From contig NZ_JAQQKX010000003.1 of NCBI RefSeq assembly GCF_028550415.1, positions 1 through 64,000 on the forward strand: a DNA stretch of 64,000 bases. The letters run 5' to 3'. This DNA comes from Asticcacaulis aquaticus. Its GTDB lineage: Bacteria; Pseudomonadota; Alphaproteobacteria; Caulobacterales; Caulobacteraceae. Below the pieces are notes generated by a model. The model had not been told where the DNA came from. It saw only the letters and a list, made by a program, of their open reading frames with translations, and did no database searches. The position numbers and the translations under genes are program-made. Position 1 is the first letter of the stretch. The number at the start of each line of letters is the position of its first letter. This document shows, piece by piece, positions 32,782-41,843 of this stretch.

Positions 32782-35283
32782 ATGACGGTTGCAACCATTG
32801 CATTTGCCGCTGCGGCGGGGGCGACGGCCCTGGCGTTTTCGACCACCGTGCTGGCATGGCGGATGCGCGCCAGACTGACGGGTCTGAGCGAGGGTTTCCG
32901 CAGCCGCCTCGATGTGCAGCATACGGTTCTGGGCGAGCTGGACGCCGCGACCTCCGCCTTCGACGAAGCCTTTCTGGCCATCGAAGGCGATACGGTGCGC
33001 CTCGTCTGGGGTGAAGAGACGCTCACGACCGTCGCGGGCGCGCTGCGGATCGCGGTCCCGGACTCAGGCGCCGCGCCGCTGGTCATCGAAGCCCTGGCCG
33101 CCACGTCCAAAGAGGCGGCGGACGCGCTCAAGGCCCTGATCGCCGAAGGGAAATCCTGCCGTTTCGAGGTGTTTGCCGAAGCCTCGGGCGGGCTGGTCTC
33201 GGCGCAGCCCAAGGGCATGACCCTTGTGGTCGAAGGCCGGTCGTCGGGCGCTACCGCGTGGGTGCGTCTGGCCATTGCCTCGGCCCGGACGTCGCTGTCA
33301 TCGGGACCGTTCGCCCAGATGGCCAATCGACTGCCGACGCCGTGCTGGGTCGTGCGCGACGGACAGCTGGTGTGGGCCAACCACGCCTGGCTCAGCGCCG
33401 TCGAGGCGCAAAGTCTGGAGCAGGCCCGCGCCGACCATCTGGGGCTCGACCGTTCGACCGATGCACTGGTCACCGAGGCGGGCGAACAGAATATCCGTCG
33501 CGAAGGCTTCCGCTGGCTGACCATCGAGGGTCAGCGCCGGGCCTTTCAGATCATCGCCGAGCCCCTGTCCGATACCTATGTCTGCGCCTACGCCATCGAT
33601 GTGACCGAGGCCGAAGAAAGCCGCGAAGCGCTCAAGCGCCACGCCAAGGCCCACGACGAGACGCTGGATCGCCTCGAAGACGCCGTCGCCATCTTCGGTC
33701 CGGAAAAACGCCTGACCTTCCATAACAGCGCGTTCGAGACCCTGTGGGATCTGGAACCGGCGTGGCTGGCCGAGCGCCCCACGCACGGCGAACTGCTGGA
33801 ACGCCTGCGTCAGAAGCGCAAATTGCCGGAAACCTCGGATTTCACCCAGTGGAAAGCGCAGGAACTGGAATTCTATGGCCTGACCGAAGCGGCCCCGGAC
33901 GAGATGTGGTCGCTGCCGAACGGGCGGTCCTTGCGCGTCGTGCGTCAGCCGCACCCGCTGGGCGGGCTGCTGCTGCTGTTTTCCGACAAGACGGGCGAAC
34001 TGAAACTCAAGGCGCAGTTCAACTCCCTGATTCAGGTTCAGCGCGCCACCCTCGATCAGCTCAACGACGCCGTCTCGGTCTTCGGCTCGGACGGGCGTCT
34101 GCGTCTGCGCAACGCGGCCTTCGACAAGTTCTGGGCGCTGTCGGCCGAGGATATGGTGGCCAATATCGACTTTGCCCAGATGGCCGAACTGTGCATCCCG
34201 CTGGTCCACGACCGCGGTTTCTGGAGCGAACTGAAAGCCCGCGTCACCGACACCGATCCGGTCGCCCGCGCCCCGCAAACAGGCGAGGTCAAGACCTCCG
34301 ACGGGCGACTGGCGCAATGGCGGACCCAGCCCCTGCCCGATGGTGCGACTCTGGTGGCGTTCAGCGACATCACTACCCGTCGGGCGCTGGAGCAGGCCAT
34401 CGAGCAGCGCGATCTGGCCCTGACCGAGTCGGTGCGCCTGAAACGCGACTTCGTCGCCAATGTCTCCTACGAGCTACGGACGCCGCTGACGACCATCGTG
34501 GGTTATGCCGACCTGTTGCAGCGTCAGGCCAATGCTGCCGAAGCCGATCCGATCGAGGCGCGCAACCGCAACTACCTTAACGCCATTCAGGCCGCCGCCT
34601 CGGTTCTGGCGCGCTCGATCGACGACGTGCTCGACATGGCGCAGATCGATGCCGGTGAAATGTCGATGTCGCTGTCGGAATTCAACCTGTCGCGCACGGT
34701 GGCCGCGGCGCTGGGGCGTCAGGCCGATACTCTGAGCGCCAAAGGCATTCGCTTCGACTATACGGGCCTCGATACCACGGCGCTGGTGCGGGCCGATCAG
34801 GCGCGTCTGGGGCAGGTGCTCGATCATCTGCTCGACTACGCTCTGCGCAACGCCGCTCAGGAAGGGCAGGTCGCCATCCGCAGCCGCAAGGACGGCGATA
34901 CCCTGACGCTGGAAATCGGCTATACCGGGCGCGGTATTCCCTATCATACGCAGGCCCACATCTTCGATCGTTTCGTCGGACGTGAACGCGGCGGGCCGGG
35001 TCTTGGTCTGGCTCTGGTCAAGGCGCTGGTCGAACTGCACGAGGGCTGGATCACGCTGGAGTCCGAGCCGTCGTCGGGCGCGACCTTCGCCATCCATCTG
35101 CCGCGTCAGAGCGGGGTCGGCCACGAAGACCCGGTCAAGGCCCCCCTCCCGGAAGAGGTGACGACCGAGGCGCCTCAGGAAGAGCCCGAAGCGCCTGTCG
35201 CCGACCTGCCGCCCGAAGCGAAGGCGCTCGGCCTGACGGCGGAGACCTTCGCCCAGGCGAAGAAGATACTGGGTATGGCTTAG
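32782..35283 (+). CDS. divL: DivL-type pseudo-histidine kinase with Tyr in place of the H-box His
   Basis: This is an 833-residue protein with one N-terminal membrane segment (about residues 4-24) and several PAS-like domains (about 190-540, including LDRLEDAVAIFGPEKRLTFHNSAFETLWDLE and LDQLNDAVSVFGSDGRLRLRNAAFDKFWAL). The dimerisation helix reads DFVANVSYELRTPLTTI, in which Tyr (about residue 563) replaces the usual His. The ATPase domain keeps IFDRFVG and GPGLGLALVKALVELHEGW. Tyr at this place is the hallmark of Caulobacter DivL, an essential cell-polarity factor that binds DivK and regulates CckA and hence CtrA. The length is somewhat above that of the Caulobacter protein. Its stop codon overlaps that of creD by 4 bases. 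Confidence 0.9.
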   Translation: MTVATIAFAAAAGATALAFSTTVLAWRMRARLTGLSEGFRSRLDVQHTVLGELDAATSAFDEAFLAIEGDTVRLVWGEETLTTVAGALRIAVPDSGAAPLVIEALAATSKEAADALKALIAEGKSCRFEVFAEASGGLVSAQPKGMTLVVEGRSSGATAWVRLAIASARTSLSSGPFAQMANRLPTPCWVVRDGQLVWANHAWLSAVEAQSLEQARADHLGLDRSTDALVTEAGEQNIRREGFRWLTIEGQRRAFQIIAEPLSDTYVCAYAIDVTEAEESREALKRHAKAHDETLDRLEDAVAIFGPEKRLTFHNSAFETLWDLEPAWLAERPTHGELLERLRQKRKLPETSDFTQWKAQELEFYGLTEAAPDEMWSLPNGRSLRVVRQPHPLGGLLLLFSDKTGELKLKAQFNSLIQVQRATLDQLNDAVSVFGSDGRLRLRNAAFDKFWALSAEDMVANIDFAQMAELCIPLVHDRGFWSELKARVTDTDPVARAPQTGEVKTSDGRLAQWRTQPLPDGATLVAFSDITTRRALEQAIEQRDLALTESVRLKRDFVANVSYELRTPLTTIVGYADLLQRQANAAEADPIEARNRNYLNAIQAAASVLARSIDDVLDMAQIDAGEMSMSLSEFNLSRTVAAALGRQADTLSAKGIRFDYTGLDTTALVRADQARLGQVLDHLLDYALRNAAQEGQVAIRSRKDGDTLTLEIGYTGRGIPYHTQAHIFDRFVGRERGGPGLGLALVKALVELHEGWITLESEPSSGATFAIHLPRQSGVGHEDPVKAPLPEEVTTEAPQEEPEAPVADLPPEAKALGLTAETFAQAKKILGMA

Positions 35284-36632
35284 GACTCCTTCGTCCCGTA
35301 CCAGTTGATATTCCGTGTCAGGATCATCACCGCCGCGATGACGAGGAAGGCCGAGACCGCGCCGACCAGTAGGGCGTAGTCTTCCATGCGCATCAGTATA
35401 TAGATCAGACCGTATAATCCGCTGAACACACCCATGGCGGCCGCAAAGCGCCATTTCGAGTGGAAGACCAGACCGGCATAGCCGGCGATCAGCAGCACGG
35501 TCGCTCCTGCTGCGACGAAGAAAGCGGCGTCGAACCCGATGCGTTCGGCGAACGATAACAGCAGCAGATAGAAGGTGATCTGCGCAAGCCCGACCAGAAT
35601 ATATTGCGCCGGGTGCAGCTCCTTCTTCGAGGTGCTTTCGAACAGGAAATAGGTCAGGAAGACGAGGCCGACGAACAGCATGGCGTATTTCAGCGACCGT
35701 CCGACGCTTTGGTACGGATTGGTCGGCTCGACGAAGGTCACCGACAGCTCGGACTTACCCAGCGAGGCCAGCTGGTCCCGGTCGATGACGGCGGGCAAGC
35801 CTCGCGCGATGAACGGTACGGACCAGTTGGCCGTAAAGCCTGTTTTCGACGTATCGCGTGTCGCGGGCAGGAAGCCGCCGCCGAAGGACGGGTACGGCCA
35901 GTCGCCCGTGACGGTGGTCTCCGACGATTTGCCATAGGCCAGGATGCCGATCTTTTCCGAACCGGTGAAGACCATATCGACATCGACGGTCAGGTTTGCA
36001 TTGGGGTCAAGCGTGCCCAAGCCTGCGGCAAACAGGTCGAGATCCTGCCCGTCGGGGGTCACGCCGGGCGCCCCGGCCCCGGCCGGGGCAACGGTCGTCG
36101 CCAGGCCATTGATATGGGCGACGATGTCCTTGCGGGCACCGCGCGAATCCGAAGCGCCGGTGAGCAACTGCGCCTTGTCCCACATCAGTACCGCGCCGGG
36201 GTGGCTGGCCGCGACGTCTTTCAGGTCGAAGCTGGCATTGAATTTGAGACTGGCCTCGTACACCGGTACGCGAAAGATCGAGCGCGAGCGGACCTCGCTT
36301 TTGGTCGCGACCTTGGCCAGACCTTTGGCCGGGAAGACGATCAGGTGGCCGGTTTCCTGCGGCAGGGTGATGCGGTTGCCCTTCTCGTCGGTCGAGAGGC
36401 GGGGGGCGATGGCATAGGGCACCTGAATGACCGGACCGAGGAAGACCTGTTCGCCCCCCATCTGGCTGCCGATCTCGCGCGCGACGCCTTCGGCGCGATG
36501 GGTGCGTTCCATGAGGAGCGCAAAGACGAGCAGGGCGGGAATAGCCATCAGCACCGCCAGGACGCAGACGACGAGCAGCTTAGTCCCCTTGGACCGGCTG
36601 ACCTTCATCGGAGATTTGGGGAAGTCGTTCAT
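35280..36632 (-). CDS. creD: CreD-like inner membrane protein
   Basis: This 450-residue protein has one N-terminal membrane segment (KLLVVCVLAVLMAIPALLVFALL), a large periplasmic domain, and a C-terminal bundle of about five segments (YAMLFVGLVFLTYFLFE onwards). Motifs ERTHRAEGVAREIGSQMGGEQVFLGPVIQVPY, FVEPTNPYQSVGRSLKYAMLFVG and HPAQYILVGLAQITFYLLLL match the CreD family. E. coli creD belongs to the CreBC regulon and is linked to envelope integrity and beta-lactam response; creBC are not adjacent here. The ATG has GAGAGA upstream. Confidence 0.9.
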   Translation of the reverse strand: MNDFPKSPMKVSRSKGTKLLVVCVLAVLMAIPALLVFALLMERTHRAEGVAREIGSQMGGEQVFLGPVIQVPYAIAPRLSTDEKGNRITLPQETGHLIVFPAKGLAKVATKSEVRSRSIFRVPVYEASLKFNASFDLKDVAASHPGAVLMWDKAQLLTGASDSRGARKDIVAHINGLATTVAPAGAGAPGVTPDGQDLDLFAAGLGTLDPNANLTVDVDMVFTGSEKIGILAYGKSSETTVTGDWPYPSFGGGFLPATRDTSKTGFTANWSVPFIARGLPAVIDRDQLASLGKSELSVTFVEPTNPYQSVGRSLKYAMLFVGLVFLTYFLFESTSKKELHPAQYILVGLAQITFYLLLLSFAERIGFDAAFFVAAGATVLLIAGYAGLVFHSKWRFAAAMGVFSGLYGLIYILMRMEDYALLVGAVSAFLVIAAVMILTRNINWYGTKES

Positions 36633-36691
36633 GACGTATCTCTCAAAAATTGAACAATGTTCATTTTGATGAGAATTATGGCGATATTAGA

Positions 36692-36736
36692 GCATGCTGC
36701 GAAAAAGTGGCACCCGGTTTTTCGCGACAAGCATGC
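36692..36736. repeat. Hairpin repeat, copy 2 (core AAAAAGTG ... CGGTTTTT)
   Basis: GCATGCTGCGAAAAA (36692-36706) pairs with TTTTTCGCGACAAGCATGC (36718-36736) except for a 4-base bulge. The core is the same as in the element at 10551-10595. It lies between creD and the EAL gene. Confidence 0.6.
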
Positions 36737-36766
36737 GTCCCCTAAGACCCGGACCCGGGTTCGCAA

Positions 36767-39118
36767 CTATTGTGCCGTGAGCGCGTCGTATTTGCGCGGC
36801 TGCGCCTCACAGGCGCGCAACCAGACTTCCAGCGCATCGATCGGCATGGGGCGGGCAATCCCGTAGCCCTGCGCCATGTCACAACCCATTCCGGCCAGAA
36901 GCGCCAGGGCCGTATCGTCTTCCACGCCTTCGGCGGTGACCTTCATGCCGAGCCCGTGCGCCAGATTGATCGTCGCGGCGACCAGAAGCCGTTCGCGCTG
37001 GCCCTTTTCCATCTCCATGATGAAGGAGCGGTCGATCTTAAGTTCCTGCGCCGGGATCATTTTCAGATAGGACAGCGACGACAGGCCGGTGCCGAAGTCG
37101 TCGAGCGATACCTCGATCCCGGCGGCGACGAAGCGTTCGATGGCGGCCAGACCGACCGTCGGGTCTTCGATGACGGCGGTTTCAGTGATTTCAAGGCAGA
37201 GCTTGCCGGTGGCCTGCGCGCAGATGGCCAGGGTCTGTTCGGTATAGTCGCGGTCGGTCAGCAGGCGGCCCGAATAGTTGACGCTCATGGCGATGTCGAA
37301 GCCGAGCGATTTCAGATAGGCCTGATCGCGCAGGGTGTTTTTCAGCACCAGAAGCGTCAGATCGCGGATAAAACCGGTTTCTTCGGCCAGCAGGACGAAG
37401 CGCTGCGGCGAGACCATGCCGCGCGTGGCGTGGTCCCAGCGCACCAGCGCTTCGGCAGCGGTGACGCGCCCCAGCCGGTAATCGTATTTCGGCTGATAGA
37501 AGGTCATCAGGTCTTCGTTATCGAGCGCCGAATGCAGTTCATCGGTCAGCAGCACGTTGTCGGCCAGCTCGTCATAGGTCTTGGGATCGAACGCGGCGGT
37601 CTTGACCTTGGCGGTGCGCGCCTGATCGAGGGCAATCAGCGCCTTTTCGATATATTCGGCGGCGGTTTGCCCCGTCTGAGGCACCGGATCGTAGCCGATG
37701 ACGACGCCGATATCGACCATCTGATCGTCGATGGAGACGCGGGCGTCGAGCTTCTGTACAAGGGTCGCGGCGAAGTCCGGCGCCAGATCGAACTGGAAGG
37801 TGTCCTCCGGACGGGGCAGGACCATGCCGATAACGTCGGGCCCCAGCCGCCCGATCAAGGCGTCGGGATCGAGGTCGCGCAAAAGATCGGACAACGCATT
37901 GATGACGCCGTTCGAGGTCTTCATACCCCAGATCGACCGGATATGGCTGAAGCGTTCCACCCCGATGGCATAGATCAGCGGGCGTCCGCCCTCGTCCGTC
38001 AGGGCACCAATGCGGTCTTCCAGCGCCGCGCGATTGGGCAGGTCTGTCGTCAGATCGTGCCGCGCCATATGCAGAATGCGCTGTTCGCGCTCATGGATCG
38101 ACACGGCCATGGCGTTGAAGGTGGCCGCAAGGTCGGCGATCTCATCTTTCGAATGCAGGGTGACCAGTTCGGTTTCCCCGGCCTTCAGCTTTTCGGCGGC
38201 GTGATTGAGCATCAGGATCGGACGCGTCAGGGTCCGCGCCAGAAACAGGCTGGCCAGAATCACCGCGCACAGGGTCAGGCCGCCCAGCCCCATGAGGATG
38301 AACAGCAGGGTCTGGTATGAACTCAGAGCCTTGTTCAACGGATAGGACAGGAGCAGGAGGCTGGGCTGAGCCTCGTTCAGGCCGGGCAGGGCGGTCGCAA
38401 CGGCGATGATCTGGCCCTGCGTGCCGGGTACGATCTCGGCCCGGGTATGCTGTTTCTGGTGGGCCGCGAAACCCGACAGGTCGCGGATCGCCTCGACCGA
38501 AAGATCGCCGGATGTCGACCGCCAGATCCCTTTGGCATCGGGCGAAATGATCGCCGCATCCAGCGGGATCGAGGACAGGGTCTCAAGCCCTTTCATCTGC
38601 GCGCGATCGACGCGCAGGGCGAAAACGACCCATCCCATAGGGTCGGGCGCCAGTACCGGGGCGATGACGGTCGAATAGGCCTGCCCGTTGACGGTGATGA
38701 TGCCGGTCCGCGCCTCGATGGGCTGTGCGTCCATAACGATGGCGGCGATATTGGCGGCGATCGGACTCTGTGCCCCGGCCAGCACCGTCCCGTCAACGGC
38801 GACGATCAGGCCTTCGTCGGCCTGCACCCGGCTGCGGAGATTGTCGAAAGCCGAAGCCACGGTCGGCAAGTCGCCATTGGCCAGCGCCGACTTGAAACCG
38901 AAATCGCGCGCCAGAAGTTCGGCATTGGTCTTGATCGCCTCGGACTTCTGGCTCCACAGCCGGGTAAAGACCGAGGTCGCCGCGCCCATCTCGTTCTGTA
39001 CGTTCTGCTTGGCGTAGGCGATGATCGCAAACTGCGCGGCCAGCCCAAGGAACAGCAGGGCGAGGCTGAACACGCCGCCGTACAGGATCAGGAGTTTGGT
39101 GCGCAGATTGCGGAACAT
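36767..39118 (-). CDS. Membrane c-di-GMP phosphodiesterase (sensor-HAMP-degenerate GGDEF-EAL)
   Basis: This 783-residue inner membrane protein has a membrane segment at about 10-33, a periplasmic sensor region to about 265, a second segment at about 270-295, a HAMP domain (about 296-350), a GGDEF-like domain (about 355-510) and an EAL domain (about 530-775). The diguanylate cyclase site is lost: GRLGPDVIGM stands where RxGGDEF should be. The EAL domain keeps its catalytic set: Glu556 (AAEALVRW), Asn614, Glu643 (LEITET), Asp673-Asp674 (DDFGTG), Lys694, Glu730 (AEGVED) and Gln750. It should therefore hydrolyse c-di-GMP, with the GGDEF part perhaps binding GTP as a regulator. Confidence 0.92.
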   Translation of the reverse strand: MFRNLRTKLLILYGGVFSLALLFLGLAAQFAIIAYAKQNVQNEMGAATSVFTRLWSQKSEAIKTNAELLARDFGFKSALANGDLPTVASAFDNLRSRVQADEGLIVAVDGTVLAGAQSPIAANIAAIVMDAQPIEARTGIITVNGQAYSTVIAPVLAPDPMGWVVFALRVDRAQMKGLETLSSIPLDAAIISPDAKGIWRSTSGDLSVEAIRDLSGFAAHQKQHTRAEIVPGTQGQIIAVATALPGLNEAQPSLLLLSYPLNKALSSYQTLLFILMGLGGLTLCAVILASLFLARTLTRPILMLNHAAEKLKAGETELVTLHSKDEIADLAATFNAMAVSIHEREQRILHMARHDLTTDLPNRAALEDRIGALTDEGGRPLIYAIGVERFSHIRSIWGMKTSNGVINALSDLLRDLDPDALIGRLGPDVIGMVLPRPEDTFQFDLAPDFAATLVQKLDARVSIDDQMVDIGVVIGYDPVPQTGQTAAEYIEKALIALDQARTAKVKTAAFDPKTYDELADNVLLTDELHSALDNEDLMTFYQPKYDYRLGRVTAAEALVRWDHATRGMVSPQRFVLLAEETGFIRDLTLLVLKNTLRDQAYLKSLGFDIAMSVNYSGRLLTDRDYTEQTLAICAQATGKLCLEITETAVIEDPTVGLAAIERFVAAGIEVSLDDFGTGLSSLSYLKMIPAQELKIDRSFIMEMEKGQRERLLVAATINLAHGLGMKVTAEGVEDDTALALLAGMGCDMAQGYGIARPMPIDALEVWLRACEAQPRKYDALTAQ

Positions 39119-39192
39119 GGAGCCGGCCGGGAGCGGAAGTCGGGGCGGAAGATGTATGACCTTAACCCGCGAGCCTTTAATATCTCCCTAAA

Positions 39193-40317
39193 TCAGGCCG
39201 CCGGACGGTGATAGACCGCCCGCATCACGTCCGAGGCGCTGAGGATACCGGTCAGGCGCCGGGTCTCGTCGAGGATCAGCAGGTGGTGCTGGCCCTTGTC
39301 CGAAAACAGGGGCACCAGGGTCGCGACATCGGCCATATGGTCCGCGGTTCTGAAATGGGTCGTCATGACCTGGCCGGCGACTTCGGGCTTGTGCGAATGC
39401 GGTGACGGCGTGCGGCGAACCAGTTGCTTCAGGTTCTCGCGCAGGGTGGCGGGCGTACCGGCTGCCTGACGCAGAAGATCGTCGGGGGTAATGACGCCGA
39501 CAACGCGGCGGGCCTTGTCGGTCACCGGCAGGAGCTTGAAATCATGCGTCCGCAGAATGTCCATGACCTCTTCCAACGGTGTGCCGAACTCTACATGGAC
39601 CGGGTCGGGCGTCATGATATCGCGGGCGCGAATGTGATCCATCAGGCGCTGATAGGCATGGGTTTCCGACAGGATCAGCAGTTTTTCCAGATCGTCGGGC
39701 GCGATGTCGATGACGGTGTCCATCTGCTCAAGCGCGGCAGCGATGTCCCCGGGGGTAACGCGCCGGAGGTGGTTGTCCTCGGTCTGCGGAACCGGGGCGA
39801 TGTGCGGGTAGTTGCGCTTGGCCACCATATTGAACGCGATGCCGACGGCGACCAGCAGCAGCGAATTGGTAAAGGCCGGGAACAGGGCGAACCACGGGTT
39901 CTGCGTGTGGGTCAGCACGACCAGCAAGGCCATGGCCCCGCCCGGCGGATGCAGGCTGCGGGTAGCGAACATGGCGGCGATGGCGAGAGACACGGCCAAT
40001 GAGGCCGCGATGACCGGATCGGGCACGAGGTTGGCGCAGATCAGCCCCATAAGGGCCGACACCGTATTGCCGCCGACCACGGACCACGGTTGGGCGAGAG
40101 GGGAGGCCGGGACGGCGAAGACCAGCACCGCCGAGGCACCAACGGGGGCGACCAGCCAGGGTGACAGACCGGTCTGTCTGGCGAACAACAGGCAAGTGAG
40201 CGCGGTAAAACAAATCCCGATAAACGCCCCCAGCGCGCTGCGCATCCGCTCAAGGCCGGACACCGGCAGCGGTTTGGGTTTAAGGGCGTCGAGCCATTGG
40301 GAAAAGGTGACCGTCAT
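39193..40317 (-). CDS. HPP-family membrane protein with two CBS domains
   Basis: This 374-residue protein has an N-terminal HPP domain with about five membrane segments (about residues 25-170), including LSPWLVAPVGASAVLVFAVP, QPWSVVGGNTVSALMG and the name-giving SLHPPGGAMALLVVLTH. A soluble tail holds a pair of CBS domains (about 235-370), with ARDIMTPDPVHVEFGTPLEEVMDIL and VGVITPDDLL, then ILDETRRLTGILSASDVMRAV. CBS pairs bind adenosine nucleotides and regulate transport; some HPP proteins are reported to transport nitrite. Its ATG directly touches the stop codon of the upstream WcbI-like gene, so they are coupled. Confidence 0.88.
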   Translation of the reverse strand: MTVTFSQWLDALKPKPLPVSGLERMRSALGAFIGICFTALTCLLFARQTGLSPWLVAPVGASAVLVFAVPASPLAQPWSVVGGNTVSALMGLICANLVPDPVIAASLAVSLAIAAMFATRSLHPPGGAMALLVVLTHTQNPWFALFPAFTNSLLLVAVGIAFNMVAKRNYPHIAPVPQTEDNHLRRVTPGDIAAALEQMDTVIDIAPDDLEKLLILSETHAYQRLMDHIRARDIMTPDPVHVEFGTPLEEVMDILRTHDFKLLPVTDKARRVVGVITPDDLLRQAAGTPATLRENLKQLVRRTPSPHSHKPEVAGQVMTTHFRTADHMADVATLVPLFSDKGQHHLLILDETRRLTGILSASDVMRAVYHRPAA

Positions 40318-41292
40318 TTAAGCGCTTATGTGAGTCTGATAGGCCATGATAAACTCGCGATGTCGGTCATAGACGGCATAATAGGCTTCGACCAGTTCCT
40401 GAGGTGTGTAGTAACGCAGACTATACAGGTCCGGCGTATGGTCGGGCTTCAGGACATGGGCCCGATCGACGGAGGGGTTATCGAAGTTCAGGCCCAGCAT
40501 CCGGTGGACAGCGGGGTGTGGCGCTTTGACGATATCCGACAGATAATCCTCCTGCGTCACCTGGCTTATATCGTAGTGGTCTATGCCAAGATGGCTGAGA
40601 ATGCGGTGAGCCAATACGCCGAGCAGATGCGCGGTGGGGTGATTGAGCGTGTGAAACAGGCGACGGCTTTTGTAATGCTCAGCGATATAGTCGGCCATCC
40701 TGACCTCAAGATGGGCTTCCCGCCTGACCATTTCAGCCAGAGACTGTTCGGCGGCACCGGCATAGTTCCGTTCGAAAAAGGTGTCGTCAGAGAACAGGGC
40801 GACGGCCCGGTCGGGCGACCAGCCCTGTTGATAGGCATGGATGACCGAGGCCAGATGATAGTCCGTCATCGGTCCCTGCACGACGTGGCGCGAACCAGCG
40901 GCGTGAAGATAGACCATGTCGGGCGTATAGCCGAGAAAATACATGTTCGGGATGAGGTGCAGGCGATCGCCGCATAGCGTCTGCAGATTGGTGGTGCGAA
41001 GCCATTCGACGGGGTACTGATCGTGGATCGTGAGCGAGAGTACGATGTCCGCCGTATCGATTAGACGGGCGTGGTTCGCATAGGTATTACGCGGAAAGCT
41101 GGCGACCGATACGGCCCCCAGAATATGGGCCGACGGCACCATGGCTTTCAACATGGGGATAAGCGCCTGCGCCTGACAGTTCCCGACCAGAGCGATACGG
41201 GGACTACCCGCGGAGGGCGTGAGGGAGGACAGAAGTCTTGACGCCTTGCGGGCCGCCCGGACTATCAGGCTTCTGTCTTGACTGCCTATCAC
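40318..41292 (-). CDS. WcbI-like polysaccharide biosynthesis protein
   Basis: This 324-residue protein carries the WcbI family signature PRIALVGNCQAQALIPMLKAM near residue 35, and later DTADIVLSLTIHDQYPVEWL, HLIPNMYFLGYTPDMVYL and RLFHTLNHPTAHLLGVLAHRIL. WcbI proteins take part in capsule polysaccharide synthesis and are thought to be acyl or sulfate-type transferases. I chose the GTG at 41292, which has GGGGGGA 6 bases upstream; the open frame continues upstream but overlaps the ferredoxin gene. No other capsule genes are nearby. It lies in a minus-strand run after fdx. Confidence 0.78.
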   Translation of the reverse strand: MIGSQDRSLIVRAARKASRLLSSLTPSAGSPRIALVGNCQAQALIPMLKAMVPSAHILGAVSVASFPRNTYANHARLIDTADIVLSLTIHDQYPVEWLRTTNLQTLCGDRLHLIPNMYFLGYTPDMVYLHAAGSRHVVQGPMTDYHLASVIHAYQQGWSPDRAVALFSDDTFFERNYAGAAEQSLAEMVRREAHLEVRMADYIAEHYKSRRLFHTLNHPTAHLLGVLAHRILSHLGIDHYDISQVTQEDYLSDIVKAPHPAVHRMLGLNFDNPSVDRAHVLKPDHTPDLYSLRYYTPQELVEAYYAVYDRHREFIMAYQTHISA

Positions 41293-41375
41293 GTGCGTCC
41301 CCCCGATATGCTTTAATCTCTTGTTTAGTCGCGATATTGTAGCCGAAAACCGCTTACACTTTTCGGCATATCGCT

Positions 41376-41696
41376 TTAATGCTGGTTTTCCGGCAGGCGC
41401 ACGATCAGGCCATCGAGGGCTTCGGTGACGCGAATCTGACACGACAGGCGCGAAGTGGGTTCGACCTCCTGCGCGAAATCGAGCATCGACTCTTCCATGA
41501 CCGACGGGCCGCCGGTTTTCTCGAACCAGTCCGGATCGACATAGACGTGGCAGGTCGCACAGGCGCAGGCCCCGCCGCAGTCGGCGTCGATGCCAGGGAT
41601 ATTGTGCTTGATCGCCCCTTCCATGACGGAATTGCCCGTCCGGACCTCGATCTCGTGGGTTTTACCGTTAGATTCGATATAGGTGATCTTGGGCAT
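41376..41696 (-). CDS. [2Fe-2S] ferredoxin, adrenodoxin type
   Basis: This 106-residue electron carrier has cluster ligands [18 protein letters not shown] (three Cys in the C-x5-C-x2-C arrangement) and a fourth Cys in RLSCQIRV. The start [18 protein letters not shown] is typical, and AAAGAG precedes the ATG. Such ferredoxins feed cytochrome P450, Fe-S assembly or hydroxylase partners. It is downstream of sdhB on the same strand, separated by two hairpins, so it may be transcribed separately. Confidence 0.93.
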   Translation of the reverse strand: MPKITYIESNGKTHEIEVRTGNSVMEGAIKHNIPGIDADCGGACACATCHVYVDPDWFEKTGGPSVMEESMLDFAQEVEPTSRLSCQIRVTEALDGLIVRLPENQH

Positions 41697-41717
41697 GAGG
41701 GGCTCTTTCAAAAGCAT

Positions 41718-41742
41718 AGAGCCGAAGCGAGGCTTCGGCTCT
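41718..41742 (-). terminator. Hairpin before the ferredoxin gene
   Basis: A perfect 11-bp stem AGAGCCGAAGC / GCTTCGGCTCT around a 3-base loop. On the minus strand it is followed by ATGCTTTTG, a weak T-run. It ends 22 bases before the fdx start. Confidence 0.5.
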
Positions 41743-41809
41743 CAGGATACAAAGCAAAAATTTGCGACGAGCCGTCTCTAGCAAATTTTTTCGATATCGG
41801 AAGGGGGCG

Positions 41810-41836
41810 CATGGGGGAAACGCCGTTTCCCCCATG
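41810..41836 (-). terminator. Palindrome directly after sdhB
   Basis: CATGGGGGAAACG (41810-41822) and CGTTTCCCCCATG (41824-41836) are perfect inverted repeats around one base. It starts 7 bases past the sdhB stop. There is no adjacent T-run; it may stabilise the sdh mRNA 3' end or terminate it. Confidence 0.5.
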
Positions 41837-41843
41837 CTGATAA

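Noticed and set aside
36770-38320. A 516-codon plus-strand frame opposite the EAL gene
   Set aside because: The minus strand carries a full set of EAL catalytic residues, so the plus-strand frame is a shadow.
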